Notes under the pieces: generated by a model
Databases searched by the model: none
What the model was told of the DNA's origin: nothing
Seen by the model: only the letters and a program-made list of their open reading frames with translations
Program-made: the position numbers and the translations under genes
Source: Sordaria brevicollis
Lineage: Eukaryota; Ascomycota; Sordariomycetes; Sordariales; Sordariaceae
Direction: 5' to 3'
Assembly (NCBI GenBank): GCA_033439795.1
Contig: JAUTDP010000005.1
Location: forward strand, 930,001-994,000
Length of the DNA stretch: 64,000 bases
Part shown: positions 12,051 through 24,558 of the stretch, piece after piece
Position numbering within the stretch: position 1 is the stretch's first letter
Layout: each line of letters begins with the position of its first letter

Positions 12051-12901
12051 TCAAGCAGTCATCTCCTTAGCGAACCAATCCTGCAACTTGGCAAGAGCCT
12101 TACCGCGGTGGGAGATCTTGTTCTTTTCCGTCTTGTCCATCTCGGCGTATCTGTAGAGAGAGGGTGTGTCAGTAAAAACATTCAGAGTTGTGCAGCAAAA
12201 TGGAAAGACAAAAACTTCATGACTTGGATAGTTACTTACGTCTGGCCTTCATACTCAAAAATGGCGTCCCAGCCAAAGTTGGGAGGACCACGAGGAGGAA
12301 CAATCTTGCCGTCAGTGATGCCCTGGAAGAGAATGGGCTCGTGGCCGGGTCCGGCAGAGTAGCCAAAGGTGCAAACGGCCTGGGCGGACTTGTCCTCGTA
12401 GGCGGCCAGGAGGTTGTTGAGGCCCTCATGGCCGAGAGAGTTCATGAACCATTTGCTGTTTGCGTGTTAGTCTGAAATTTAATCAATTATGTATGGGAGG
12501 TGAACTTACATATAAGGACCAGGTAGACCCTTCAAAGCATTAAAGCAGAGGCAGGTATCCTCAACGAGAACGGGGCCTTGGACCTATAGGCACATATGCA
12601 GTCCGTGATTAGCATGCAATCTTTCGTTTGCCACAAATTCAGTATTCTTTATTTTACTTCGGAAGAAAGATTTCGGTCGCTCCTTCCCAAAACACGTGCA
12701 AAGAAAAGAACTCACCAACTCAGCAGCCCTCCTGCATTTATCAAGCGTGACCTCCTCCAAAGTGCCCTGGATCTCGAGCAAGTCAAGCGCCTGGTTGTCG
12801 ACCTGGATGGCGGGCTCGAGGATCGCCTTGACTTCGCCCAGCTTGTTCTTGTTGCCGGTGATGAAGTTCACGACGTGGCGGGCTTGGGTAGGGGCGGACA
12901 T
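12051..12901 (-). CDS. ham1: Inosine triphosphate pyrophosphatase (Ham1 family)
   Basis: Four minus-strand exons (12716-12901, 12510-12583, 12240-12455, 12051-12150) give 191 residues, the normal size for ITPase. Family signatures are the N-terminal [30 protein letters not shown], the substrate loop [20 protein letters not shown] and the C-terminal [11 protein letters not shown]. The enzyme hydrolyses ITP, dITP and XTP to monophosphates and pyrophosphate, cleaning the nucleotide pool of deaminated purines in the cytoplasm. All introns are GT-AG. It converges with the ZUFSP gene across a gap of only 275 bp, so the two 3' UTRs may abut. Confidence 0.93.
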
Positions 12902-13424
12902 TTTGGCGGTGGTCTGGTCGTGAAACTAAAAGACTGAGACCTGATGATGGGAGAATATACAGAGAGTTGACAAGACTTAAAGAAATGAGACCTGCTGGGA
13001 AAGAGTGGATAAGAGTCAGGCCGAACGGTGATCGTTGTTATCGATGGTACACAGTGATGGCTGTAAGATACGGTCTTTGGAAATTTACGTCCGAGGTGTT
13101 AGCGGGATGGAAATCCTCGTTTGATGCATATTTGTTGGCTTGAGGATGAGTGGGCGAGTCCCACATATGACGACCGGGCATAAGGATGCATACTGAGAAC
13201 GTAATCGGGGAGAAACTATTGAGAGAGACTCATTATAAAAGTATATCTGGGTAATTAATGACTTTCCAATGATATTTTATCAAAGTGTTCACATAGATCG
13301 CGTTGCATTCTGTACGTATGCCCTCACAGTCTCTATTTTAGACCATAACGATCAGGGTATCAAGACCTCTTTTCCTCCTCAAATATCCTTTTGTCATTCC
13401 CATCCCCAGCTTGAACATCACTGC
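12902..13424. other. Intergenic: ITPase promoter and AK6 3' side
   Basis: A 523 bp gap upstream of the ITPase start and downstream of the adenylate kinase 6 stop. Nothing recognisable beyond expected leader and trailer sequence. Confidence 0.6.
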
Positions 13425-14123
13425 TTAAGCAGAGTTATTCTCCTTCCACTGCTTAAACCAAGCCTCGATACGATCCACGTTTTCATCCATCTGCTCGGCG
13501 TTGTTGCTCTGCAGCTCGACGACAATCTCCTCGTCGTACGAGTCGCGGGCCTCCTGCAACAGAACCTCCATGATTTCAGAATCGAGGTTCTCCTGGAGCT
13601 TGAGCTCGGGGTATTTTCTGTTTCACATGTTAGGTTTAAAAACTCTACCAAGTAACAAGGACAAGAACAGGGTAGAGAGAAAGAGAGAAAGGCATACCTA
13701 GCCGTCAACCGATCATACAAAACGCTCGAATCAACCCTCAAAACCACCACAAGATCGATCCAGCTCTTGGGGAACAGGTCGCAAGCGTGCCAGTCTATTA
13801 TGTAACCGCCCTGCTTGACCTCGTCCTCGATGGCATCCAACAACTATGAATACCCCACACAGTCAATACACATTCCCTTCCCATCCTGTTTACTTCTTTA
13901 TCTCATCCATATGTCTTTGGGTATGGGGACGACTCACTTTATCCTCATCAACAATCCAGCTCTGATACTCATCATCCCAGCCCTCATGGCACTCCTTGCT
14001 CTTGACGACGTCGTTGACGGACAGGTGCTTGAGACCCGTGCGCTCAGCCAGAAGCTCGCAGTGGGAGGTCTTGCCGACGCCGGGGGTGCCGGTGATGATG
14101 ATGTTGGGGAGGGTGCGAGACAT
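13425..14123 (-). CDS. fap7: Adenylate kinase isoenzyme 6 homologue (Fap7/hCINAP)
   Basis: Three minus-strand exons (13938-14123, 13698-13843, 13425-13617) give 174 residues. The Walker A motif is GTPGVGKTS near the N-terminus, followed by the NMP-binding region LSVNDVVKS, the conserved YIIDWHACDLFP, and the AK6-type DSSVLYDRLTARKY segment in place of a full LID. Members bind Rps14 and are needed for the last cleavage of 20S pre-rRNA in small ribosomal subunit maturation, and have weak adenylate kinase/ATPase activity. Length and motifs match the family closely (yeast Fap7 is 197 residues). Confidence 0.93.
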
Positions 14124-14680
14124 TGCGTCTTGTTTGTGAAGTTCTTTGGTGTGTATGGTCTGGTGGGTTGTCAGTTTGAATCTTTCTGTTGGTGGATGGG
14201 ATGTACGTACAGGTCGATGCTCAGATGTGAGATGAAGGTCGAGTCAGGTGAAGCTTATGTAGAAGTATGTGGATGCAGTTGATGTATGTAGGCGTATGCG
14301 AGCCCAGTCCGAAGGTGATGCTCTCGATGATGGATATTTTTCGGCACTCTCTTAGGGGAATAAACTTGAAATACAGTGGGTCTTCTATCAAACCCGCAGT
14401 GACTTTTTTCTAGACGGGGGGCGAGAAAGGATGAACAAATGAAGACGGGCCCGAGTGAAGTGCAGCGAGCATGCAACTGAAAGTTTTTCTCGATGCTGTT
14501 TCGGATACGTGCGAATTGAGCGATGCTGCACTGTGATTGATTACGCGGCAATAGACCGTTTAGTTGCATATTGCTGAACGCGGCATGTTGTATCTAACAT
14601 CACTTCAATGCAGTGTCAAATGCCAACTACGGCCTCCCAGAACATGCAGATCAAATGAATAAACTTGAGAGCAGTTTGTA
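14124..14680. other. Upstream region of the AK6 gene
   Basis: About 560 bp between the AK6 start codon and the MITE-like element. It should hold the AK6 promoter and leader. No distinct motif or open frame with support was seen. Confidence 0.55.
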
Positions 14681-14787
14681 ACCGTAGGTGTGAGTTGGAG
14701 ACCAAGCAATACCTACTCTCTTGCAGAGAGTAGGGGACAAAATTGGGGGATAGGCCCTTTTTAGAGGGATAACGAAGTCCGTGCCCG
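14681..14787 (+). repeat. Left terminal inverted repeat of the MITE
   Basis: Matches the reverse complement of 15074-15182 with scattered transitions and a few short indels. It contains its own small palindrome at 14715-14731 (ACTCTC, 5 nt loop, GAGAGT). Confidence 0.75.
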
Positions 14788-15073
14788 TTTAGGTTTCTTA
14801 ACGAAACGTATATAAATCTTAACTAATTTTCCCTCCATTCTTGAACTATCAATCCATTCACAGCCAAAGATTCAAACCAATACAAAGAGGAAAAGCTATT
14901 GATTTTATACTATAGCAATAACATCACCACCAATATCCGGAAATTTCGAGGAAAGTAAAATTAGAGAATGAAAGGGAAGATTCCAAGAAATATAGGATAA
15001 TAATTCTTTTTTAGAAATATTAAAAGTTCGAATTTAGATGGTTGATTGAAGTTTGATATTTGGGTGAAGATGA

Positions 15074-15182
15074 CGGGGTGCACGGACTTCCTTGTCCCTC
15101 TATTTTGGCCTGTCCCTCAATTTTGTCCCCCACTCTCTGCAAGAGAGTGGGTGTTCGTTGCCTCCAACCTCACACCCACGGT
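15074..15182 (-). repeat. Right terminal inverted repeat of the MITE
   Basis: Inverted partner of 14681-14787. The internal palindrome is conserved at 15132-15148. Confidence 0.75.
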
Positions 15183-15891
15183 TAAATGATATGACTTGAA
15201 CAAAAAGAGTAAAAACATCGGCCGATGATAACAAGAATAATGAAGAAACATAAAGTTAAAGAAGAACAAAAAACCGGAAAATGAAGTGAACTCGAAAAAA
15301 GAAAACCGCCATGGGATTTGAATGTGGATTCTCCATGATATCTTTCTCCAACCTGAATCTCGAAACAAATCCCCTGCGGTCCTTGTGACCCTGGTGGTCT
15401 CATCTACTATATCCGGCAAAGTAAATCCTCCCGCCCTTTGCATAATCCTTCCTTCAATACCCGGCCTATGTATCCCCCCCCTTTCTTCCCTGTAAGCGCT
15501 CTTCTCCTTCTCTAAGTATATGCTAAATGCAGAATGCACCCTACTCTTCTTCTTTTTTGGAGATAACACATAGAAGAAACACCCTGCCACAGAGACATAA
15601 ACAATACAGATGAACAAGAAACAAGATTTAATTCGCTTTGTTTTAGTAGACGGATGATACTCAGCCAGTCCCACTTCTAAGCTTCAGCTTCCTGATGCCA
15701 GTACCGGTAATAGTCCTGGGTGGCATCACTACAGCAGAGTCATTGACAATGGTAGAGTTACTGTTTGTCCTCCATGGGTTGAGTATGGTTGACGTCGGAC
15801 TCGGAACTAATGGTAGCGACAGCGATTGACGAGAGTGAGGAGGTCCTGGTGGTGCTGGTAGAGCTGGCGGTGGTCGCGTGGGTGGTGCAAC
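15183..15891. other. Myosin 3' flank
   Basis: About 700 bp between the MITE and the myosin stop codon, presumably the myosin 3' UTR. A 185-codon minus-strand frame (15117-15674) overlaps the MITE and has a low-complexity Phe-rich sequence, so it is not taken as a gene. Confidence 0.5.
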
Positions 15892-18800
15892 CTAAGCACT
15901 CGCTTGCACGATCTCTTGCCCTTCATCCACCTCTGTCAAGTCGTTCATACTTTGCGTGTCATAATCGCCGTGTTGGTAGTCGCCCACCTGGGAGCCGAAC
16001 TCCATTTTCTCTTGCTGCGCAATGGCTTGTTGAGATACGATCTCAGCAAGACGCTTCAAGCGCGGAGTTTGCAGCCCTGTGGTTTCTCGGTTAGTACTAC
16101 CTTCACCCAATACATTGTTTTCGTAAAACTCACAAGACGGTGTGTATGTCTCCAGCGCTGTGATAACTCTGGGCTCCGCAATCTCGTACGGGCCACTGTC
16201 ATCCATATCAACAGCCTGCAGTAAGAGAACGTCGCTCTTTTCGCTGACGCGAGAAGCCACGGCCTTCATGATCTCGCCGTTAATAGGCTGCTCGTAGTCG
16301 GCAACCAGGTACTGGTTAAGGAGCTTCTGGATCTGGTTGGGGGAAAGCCTGCGGATGAAAGTCAGTATGGTTAATATTTTGCTTCTCAAGTCAACACAGG
16401 TACTCACATCCAGCAAATGTCTTGGATGATCTCGATATCATTAAGGGTTGCCTTCTTAAGTTGCAAAAGCTTTGTGGCTTGCTGTTGAACGGTTAGCATC
16501 TGTAGCATCATGAAGCGTCCACTCGAAGATACTGACCATGAGATGCTCAAGCTGGAGCGTGCCCTCAGGCATGTCGTGGCTCTTGCACCACTCCTCGATA
16601 CGAGTGATGTTGTAGTTGATCTGCAGGCCACGCTTCCAAGAGAGGAAGTTACGGCGCATGAGCAAATCGTTGAACGCGGTAACACCAACGAGCCTGAGCA
16701 GCTCGGTAATGGTCTGCGTGATGATCGAGTCCTCAAGGTAGTAAGCCTTCATGGCACGGTATACATTGTTGAGGAGAGACAACAGGTTGTCCATGCTGTA
16801 AGCTGGCGCCGTGTTAGACTGCAGGAGCTTGCCAAGGAACCTGTTGTTTTCATTCGTGACGAAGCCGGGTAGCGACTGCGACTCGATGATGGCGGGGATG
16901 ATCATCTTGAAGAGCTTCTTCTTGAGAACCTTCATCCAGGTGTGGTAGATATTGAACTCCAAGCTCTCCAAGTCGTGCTTGACAATCTCGAGGAGACGGT
17001 CATACTCGTAATTGTCCGTCTTCTGAGCCTCGTACCAGTCCTCCGCGAGGAAGACAAACGAGAGCATTTCATGCACGTTGGAAAGCCAGAAGGCACCAGG
17101 ATTGATGGCCTCCTCGCCATCATGTTGCATAACTTCTTGTTGGATAGACTGCATGACGTTGGCCAGGAAGCGTTCTGACTCCTTGACGAAGCCATTGTTC
17201 CACATCTCGGAAGTGACTAGGTTGATGAGGTAAGCAGGGAAGAGTACCTCCTTGTCGGAAGGTGGTGGGTTGGTAGCGGGGGAAGGGATCTTAAGGTTGC
17301 GGATAAGGCCCATGGTGACTTCCTCGTTAAGGGCATCCTCATCGGCAAGAAGGCCTTCAAGCTCAAGCTCAATGCTATCGACACCAGGAATGAATGTAGA
17401 GCCAGAGAGTGTTGTCTGGCGGTTGAGGCCAGGAACAGCCATGGAAACGGGTCGTGGGTTGTAAGCCATGCTGTACCGATCCATCTCACGAGGCTCGGCA
17501 CCCGCACTACGCCGCTTAGGCTTCTTGGACGATACCAGGTTGATCAACCCGGTAGGGACCTGAGGAGCAATACCGTTACCGTTCATGATATCACCATTGA
17601 TCGGTACTTGCCTCCTCGCTTGCTCGAGAGCCTCCTGTAGGTCAGCCAACTGCTGACGGAGCGAGTTCTTCTCAGCCTCTTGCCGTTGGCTCTCGATGCG
17701 AGCAGAGTCGAGCTCTGCGCTGGTAGCGCGCAGGGACTCTCTAAGCTCGCGCTCCTCCTCCTGCATCCTCTTCACGTTGGCCGCAGACTCCTCGAAGCTT
17801 GCTTGAAGCTTCTTCATCTCGGCCTCCATCTGCTCTAAGCGAGCGGCAGCAATACCGGCCTGGTTGGCCTCAGCTTGCAGCTCCTTGGCGCGTGCCTCCA
17901 ACTGGTTGTGACGGTTCCTCCAGGTCGCAACCTGTCCTTCGTAGTTCTCCACCTGCGTCTTCAACTCCTTGTTCTGCGCCTTCATGGTACCCAACGACTG
18001 TGTCAACTCCACCACCTTGTTCTCCAGCTTGTACGAAATCTGCTTGAGATCGCGTGCCTCGGCACGGAGAGCCTTGTAATCCTTACGCGCCGTCTTACCA
18101 CGCCACAAGCTCTGGACAATGGTAACCTTCCGGCGGTAATCCCTCCAGGAACGGAGTTGCTGTCTCGACCGCCAGTTGCGCTGGATGATAAGTACAGCAT
18201 TTCCGACCCGCTCCTCCATAATCTGCTTGCGACGCAAGAAGCCCTTGATGGCGGCTTGGGCGCGAATAACGTCGTGCCTGACCTCCAGAAACTTCTTCCT
18301 GTCCTTGTAACCGCGCCAGACTCTCTGGATCGTGATAGCAGCCTTGGTGGTGCGGCGCTCCTGGGCGGAGTTGCGAGCCTTGTTTGCCCTAACCAAAGCC
18401 TGAAAGTTGACAATGGAATTGCGAGCAGCAAGATACCTCTTACGGTAATACTTGGCCTTGAGGTTCTTCTGGATGAGAATCGCGCAGTCGTTGAGTCTGG
18501 TGGTGCGCAGGTTCTCGAGGTAAGCGAGCATACCGGCTCTGAAGAAGATCTTGGTAAGACCGAGCTGGTACTTGTCAAGACCTTTGCCGGTGCTAGCGCC
18601 AAAGGCCTTGGTCAAGATGGCGTTCGCCATCTCTCTGATCTCCGAGGTCCATTGCGTTGATGGTACCAACATGTAGTACCGCAACGCAAATTCCTCGTAC
18701 GTCCATCTCGTGGGATAACCCGCACAACTAATGCGGACAGTTTCTAACACACCGCAAGCGCGGAGCTGGCTTAGAACCATGGGTCCTTCGAACTTCCATG

Positions 18801-21116
18801 GTTCCTTCGCCTCGTTAGGCTTGATACAACGGATGTAGTGCACATCCGTGCCGTTGATAGTGTTCATTAGTTCGATAAGTGAAGACTTGAAGATACCGCC
18901 GAGTGTGGGCTTGCGGTTAACAGCCACACCAATTCTCCTTCCGGCAGCGGGCTTCACGGCGTTTGAGCTAGCAGAAGCCAGATCCTTCTCGCGCACCGCA
19001 GAAGCAGCGTCTAAAACCGAAACAAGGAAGCTATTGGTCGAGGCGCGCAGAACCGCCATGTGCTCGTCCGGAACGGTATCACGGTTCTTCTCGATGAAGC
19101 CGTCGGACTCGTAGGTAACGTCGATGGCGTAATGGCAGACGGTGAAGGAAGACTTGCCGAATCGAGGCTTCTTGTAGAACTTGTGCTTATCGGCAGCGTA
19201 GTTGTGGTGCAGCTTGGTAACGAACTGCTCGTCGGAGCCCATAGGCAATCTCGATTCTTCGTCCAGAAGGGACAGAATACCGAGCTTGCCCTCGATAAGG
19301 TCAATACAGGGCTGGTTGTCAGCGAAGTCAATGAAGGTCCAGTCGATCTGCTCCCTAAGGTATTCCTCCTGCTCCAACTTGAACACATGCTGGTTGAATT
19401 CCTGCTGAAGCTTCTCGTTGGCGTAGTTGATACAAAACTGCTCGAAGGAGTTCTTGGCGAAATGCTCGAAACCGTAAATATCCAGGACACCGATGAAGGA
19501 AGTGACCCTGGTGAGGACCTCCTCCGAAGCAAGACTGTGGTTGATAATTTCGACGAGCCAGTCGAACAAGCTCGAGTAGATGTACTTGGCGACGGAATCT
19601 CGGACGACGATAGCCTGCGCCTGGGTCAAGTTGGAAACGATCTTTTCACCACGAGTGACGAGCTGCTTCTTGACGATCCACTTGGCGAACTCTGGGGCGT
19701 CGATGCCGAGAATCTCGCAGGCCTTGACCAGCGATGGCTCGGAAGGATCGAGAGAGCTGTCGTTTCGCATAGCGCCAATCTTGACATTACCCAAGTGAAG
19801 CAGACCAGCCAGAAGCTTGAAAATTTCGGTTTGCTTGCCCTCGTCGACACCAATGGTCTTCAGCGAAGCCTTGGTCGCATTGAACTCGGCTTTGTCATCG
19901 ACACCATCGATCGTTGGAGTGTTGCCCTGGTTAAGGTACTCGAACTGCTCAACGGGAAGCAAGCCCAACTCCTGGCGCTCCTTATCCGTCACACCAGCAA
20001 CAAGCTGGTAGAAAATGTGGTAGTTTCTTTCCTTCAACGGCTGGAAAACCAACCTCGACCGTTCGAGAAGGTATGTCCTGATCTTGGCACCGATAATGTT
20101 GGTTCCCTTATCGAACATGATCTCGATGTATTTACCGAAACGTGAGGAGTTGTCGTTTCTTGTCGTCTTTGCGTTACCGAAAGCTTCCATGATCGGGTTC
20201 GTGGCCAGGATAGCCTCCTCAGTTTGCGACATGGACTCGTGTCCGCCCTTCTTTACTCGGGATCCGGGGCTGTCGGGCGATTCTCTTGTCGCGAAGTATC
20301 TCATAATGTACTTGGCACTGACTGTCTTACCGGCACCGGACTCACCAGAAACGACAATGGTCTGGTTCTTGCCATCGCGCAACATGTCCCTATTGTTCAG
20401 GTTAGCAATGGCCGGTCTTTCAAGTGGCTGTATGCGCATAGGAACTGTACATGAAAGCTTCCTCGGCAATAGCGAAAAGATGGGGTGCTTGGGTTGCTCT
20501 TTGCTTGCCGGCATAGACCTGAACCATGCCTGGGACATAGAGAGAATCAACCCTCGCGAACGGATTTGTTGCTATTAGAACAATACCCGAATATGTGTAG
20601 ATTTCCTTCTGGGCATATCGAAGGCGGATAGCCTGGAGCACTAAGCACAGCATGTCCTATCAGCATCATGTACTCTGAATGCGCCAAACGGGAGGGCGCG
20701 GTCTGCGCAAAGATATAGGGTTGTATTTACCAGCAGGCTCGTTAAGATGTGAAAGGTTCGTCAAGTCATCGCTCGCTTCGAGCATTGTCGGGTTCATCAA
20801 GGGCGGTAGCGACTCGTGGCCGCCTGACTGAAGGGCCTCGAGAGAGACCTCCACGGTCTTGGTCTATTAGACATGGTAACACATGTTAACTTCTTGAAGC
20901 GCGTACAAATCCGGGAAGCACAGAAACCAAGAAAACAACAGTCGGAGTATGAAGAACCATAGGAAGCTGTAAGCTACGTACCTCGCCATTCTCGCAGTCA
21001 AAGATAAGGGTGACCTTGTTACCGTCAACCGTCTTCTTGACTACTTCGGAGGCAACCCAACCCTCGGTGGGATCGGGCTGCCAGGCTCGAGTGCCAACAT
21101 CGTAGTTCTCCGACAT
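15892..21116 (-). CDS. myo5: Class V myosin heavy chain
   Basis: Seven minus-strand exons (20982-21116, 20731-20863, 20451-20640, 16537-20389, 16408-16481, 16134-16348, 15892-16076) join into 1594 residues, the size of fungal Myo2/MyoV. The motor begins after an SH3-like N-terminal segment and has P-loop GESGAGKT (168-175), switch I NDNSSRFGKY and switch II DIYGFEHF. The actin-binding region reads DVHYIRCIKPNE. A run of about six IQ motifs (IQRVWRGYKDRKKF and relatives) binds light chains or calmodulin. A coiled coil of Glu/Gln/Leu follows, then a cargo-binding DIL domain (LLSLLNNVYRAMKAYYL onward). Known role: transport of secretory vesicles and organelles along actin cables to the hyphal tip, downstream of formin-built filaments; a formin gene lies at the right end of this window. 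The 61 bp intron before the P-loop must be removed to keep the motor intact. Confidence 0.96.
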
Positions 21117-24100
21117 TGGATGCGCTTGTGTCGGGGTATCTCGAAGGAGAGAAAGTCGTCGGCGCGAACCTGAAAGTCAGGAGCTAGGGGGAAGGGGATG
21201 TAGTCGGGTTTGGATGGCTTCAAGAAGCCAGTTCTAGCGGCGGAACGGCCAGCACGGCTAGGGGCGACGTAAGGTGGATAGGGATAATAGTGGACCGTCT
21301 TTTTGTTTGTTATGGCGGACGCAACGACCGGAATGAAGAGCGGTCCAGGATGCTAGTTCGGTCGCGGAACGGGCGTGGAATCAAAGGGCCGGCGGGAGTG
21401 TGGTGCTGGCGGAGAAGACGACATTCACGAAGGGGAATGGAATCGGAGGGGGGAAATTAGATACAAAAATAGGGATTGGACGTGGAGCAAAAGATTAAAG
21501 AAGGTATAGAAAGATGTCGCTGTCGTGGGTGTGACGGTGCTTTGGCAACTGAACGGAGCCCAAGCCGACAAACAAGGTCTCGACGAAGACGATGTCTAGG
21601 TAGGTAGAAAAGAGTTCGAAAGGGGGGTTCGGTTCGTAGTCGCCGGACCGATGGGGAGTGTAGCGCGAGGCTGTTCTTTTTACGAAACAGCCGAAAAGAT
21701 GTTGTTGGTTTTGTTGTTTGCTTTGCTTGCCCAAGGGGAGCTAGCTAGTGTAAGGTGTTTGACCGACCAGGAATAGGTCAGGGACGGTAGGACAAGAAGG
21801 TTGTGGAATCCGGTATAAACGGGGCGGGCAGCACGGGAGGCGGGGACCCAAAACACTGCCTTCTTTCGTCGAGGAGGAGTCGAGTGAGACAAAAGTCAAG
21901 TTCTCTCCAGCCTCTCTTCTGTATAGGTGGCTGACGGCGTTGAGATAGCACGTGTGGTGAGAGGGAAACCTGATGAAGCCTGTCGGGCCGGTGTGGTCTC
22001 AACAAGTCAAAAGTCGGGGTAGGCGAAGAAGGCGGGACGACGACGGGATGTCGTTGAAAGTTTAGGGGTAGACTTCCGCTTCCCTTGTAGCTGAGGTGCC
22101 CGGTGATAACCCCGTCTGATAGAGCACTGGTGGGCCGTGGTGGTGGTGCAGGTGGCAGGCTAACAGAGGCCGACTTGACAGGGGCGTCGATGTTGTGGAC
22201 GATTGGCGTGAGGTAGCATTGGCGGCCACCGCCCAATTGGATGTGTCGCTGGGTTTTTGCATTAACACAGAAGCACGGACTCTTTTGTTCTTTGGAGGAG
22301 CTGGACTCCATGGAGCCTCTCCAATGATCCGTAATTCCCAAATGACGAACAGGGCTCTCCTTAAAGGGGGCACTAACTAACCAACACCAGAAATGGTAGA
22401 TTATGCTTGGGAATCCCGCGGCCCTTGATGATAGCTAGTCCTCGGACAAGGCCGATGAAGAATAAGCATGTTCAACAGATAGGCAGTTGGGCAGGTATAA
22501 AGCTATCATGTCTGTCTTCCAGTTGTCCGGAGAGGTGTCCAGTACCAAAGCTTACATGTATAAGTTGGGCCACGATGTCTATGCTCGAAGATGTCAAGGT
22601 CCTGATGGATGTTCATGTCCGGGCATGAATTCCCCTAGGCAGAATACGGACCATGGGAATCATCCATCTTCTACTCCAGTTTCATGTTCTTCTTAACACC
22701 TCTTCACGAGACTGTTTTTCACCGTCTCTTTGAATGTCGAGTGAGTTTTTGTGATTCTATCTAACAGCTCACCGTACCCCTCATCAGGGTAGGATTTCGT
22801 TTTCCCAACTCCCCGGGCAAAGTTTCGAAACGTCTTCCACCCAACTCACAAGTCAATGGGCCAATCTTTCGGTGTTTGCAGTTTTTCGTTTGTTCAACCT
22901 GCCGTCCGCGCCTCGGCCTCGTCTGTCCGGGCTTGTTGGCTCTTTGTGAATGCATTGGCATCTCCGTCAAGAAAGGAGAATGATGGACAAAAAGCACAAT
23001 GGCATTGGATTGAACTGGACATGGCCTGGCATTGCATGGCATCGATCTGTCTTTCCAGGAGTGGTTTGGGCTGGACTTTTCAGCATTGCTTCTCTTCTTT
23101 CCAGAATATGCAGGGGTTACAACATAAGAGGAGACGGGAACGCCAAGCTCTCAAGTCCGGCGTATGATGATTCGTCCAGACCGTGGCTCCGGAGAGGAGG
23201 GACTGGGGGGGGGGGGCCTAGCACTAACAGTTCCCACATGGCTCATTGCCTGGGGCCCGCACCCGTTACCTCTAACGGCCGGCAGTCCGGGTGTCGGGGG
23301 GGCCATGAAAAAGGGGGAGGAAGGGGAAGGGGCGATGCTGTTTGCCGCCGACTCCGCCGGTGTTGTCGCCGTCATGCCGCCTTTTCGTCTATGCTCCGTG
23401 GCCGGTCTCAGGAGACTGGCGACGATTTGTTATTATCCAGAAGCCGTTAAACATTCCGCGCTCGGACGTCATTGACCGCTGTGTTGTAGTCAGTTCGGTC
23501 CGCTCTGGTGACGACGAGGCTCGTGATGGTGTATGACAAAACAATGTCCGGCTTTCTTGACTTCTTGAATTAAATGATGTGCGAATTTTCTCATCTGTTG
23601 GTATGAAGGTTTAGACAATCCTTTGTTAGACATGAACAGAATACCAGTACGCCGCAACACTTCTCATCGAAACCTTGACAGAGACAGCATTGAACCTCAC
23701 GATATTGTCCATCTCATGGTTGAGAAACCATATCTACACGTGTACAGAACTGGAGAAATGGGTGTGGTGTATTCCACCCTGCAACCGCAGTTGACAGAGC
23801 AAGTCCGTGCGCATCACCTCATCGTCGACCCTGCCGCCTGCGCAAGCCCGGGACATCCTGGCTGAATGTCTGCAATCTTTGGTGGAGTGTGACTATTATG
23901 CCGTAGCCAAGCGACAAATTCCAAAAGACTCGAGAAACGATGGGTATCGAAAGATTGGTGACAGATGTGAAGAATCCGGTGCTTCCGTAGTTATGAATTC
24001 TTCACGATAATAACATAATGAAGAGCTTCGGGCTCGAAAGAAAGATGTTGGAAGAAATGTCTTTATTATCTAGTAGGTATATTTTCGACCGTTAGTGACA

Positions 24101-24558
24101 TTATGATGGATATCGATGCCAGGTGATGAACCTTTTTTTCCCATCCGTTTTCCAGAATGCACACCATCAACGTTTATCGACGCCTTTGTTGAAAGGCTCC
24201 CTTATCCCACTTTTGTCCTGTTTTTGAAGAACCTGCCATGCCAAGATTTTGTGCTTTCGCTCCCAATGACCCAAAAAGAATTGATGTGAAAAAAAGAGAC
24301 TCAAGATGCTGAACCAGTGCCAGAAAACGTCGTCATGTTCGACCTCTTTTCTTTTCTCCCTTTCCTCGGGACGCACATACAACCGGGTGGACACGCCGTA
24401 AAAAGAAGAAAAAAAATCATGTTGAAATCGTTATTTTTGCATCCACCCGACAAGACTCCGCGACTCCAGATATCATGTTGACCCATAACCGCACCCCAAG
24501 GCTATTTCGAGCCCCTCTTGTCTTTTTGCCATGTACACACTGTTTCCATCCTTCCTCT
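21117..24558. other. Long upstream region of the myosin gene
   Basis: A 3.4 kb stretch between the myosin start and the PGDH stop, both minus-strand genes. The part next to myosin is GC-rich and probably a long leader and promoter. A run of 12 G occurs at 23205-23216. Open frames up to 187 codons (21778-22341 minus) and 166 codons (22950-23450 plus) have no motifs and overlap others in different frames, so none is called. No transposon structure was recognised. Confidence 0.5.

Larger units (their letters stand above)
14681..15182. mobile_element. MITE-like element with about 105 bp inverted ends
   Basis: A 502 bp non-coding element. Its ends are long imperfect terminal inverted repeats, each roughly 105 bp, beginning ACCGTRGGTGTGAG and flanked on both sides by TA (14679-14680 and 15183-15184). 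The arms differ mainly by C/T and G/A changes. The interior, about 290 bp, is AT-rich and has no open frame. TA duplication with inverted ends and no transposase is the pattern of a MITE mobilised by a Tc1/mariner-type enzyme; the family assignment is inference. It lies between the AK6 promoter and the myosin 3' end, both on the minus strand. Confidence 0.75.

Noticed and set aside
15117..15674. 185-codon minus-strand frame near the myosin 3' end
   Set aside because: Crosses the right inverted repeat of the MITE and is Phe-rich without a motif; most likely 3' flank.
19060..20145. 361-codon plus-strand open frame opposite myosin
   Set aside because: Antisense shadow of the motor domain; Val/Leu/Asp-rich with no motif.
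22950..23450. 166-codon plus-strand frame upstream of myosin
   Set aside because: Contains a G-run-encoded Gly stretch and overlaps other frames; no motif.
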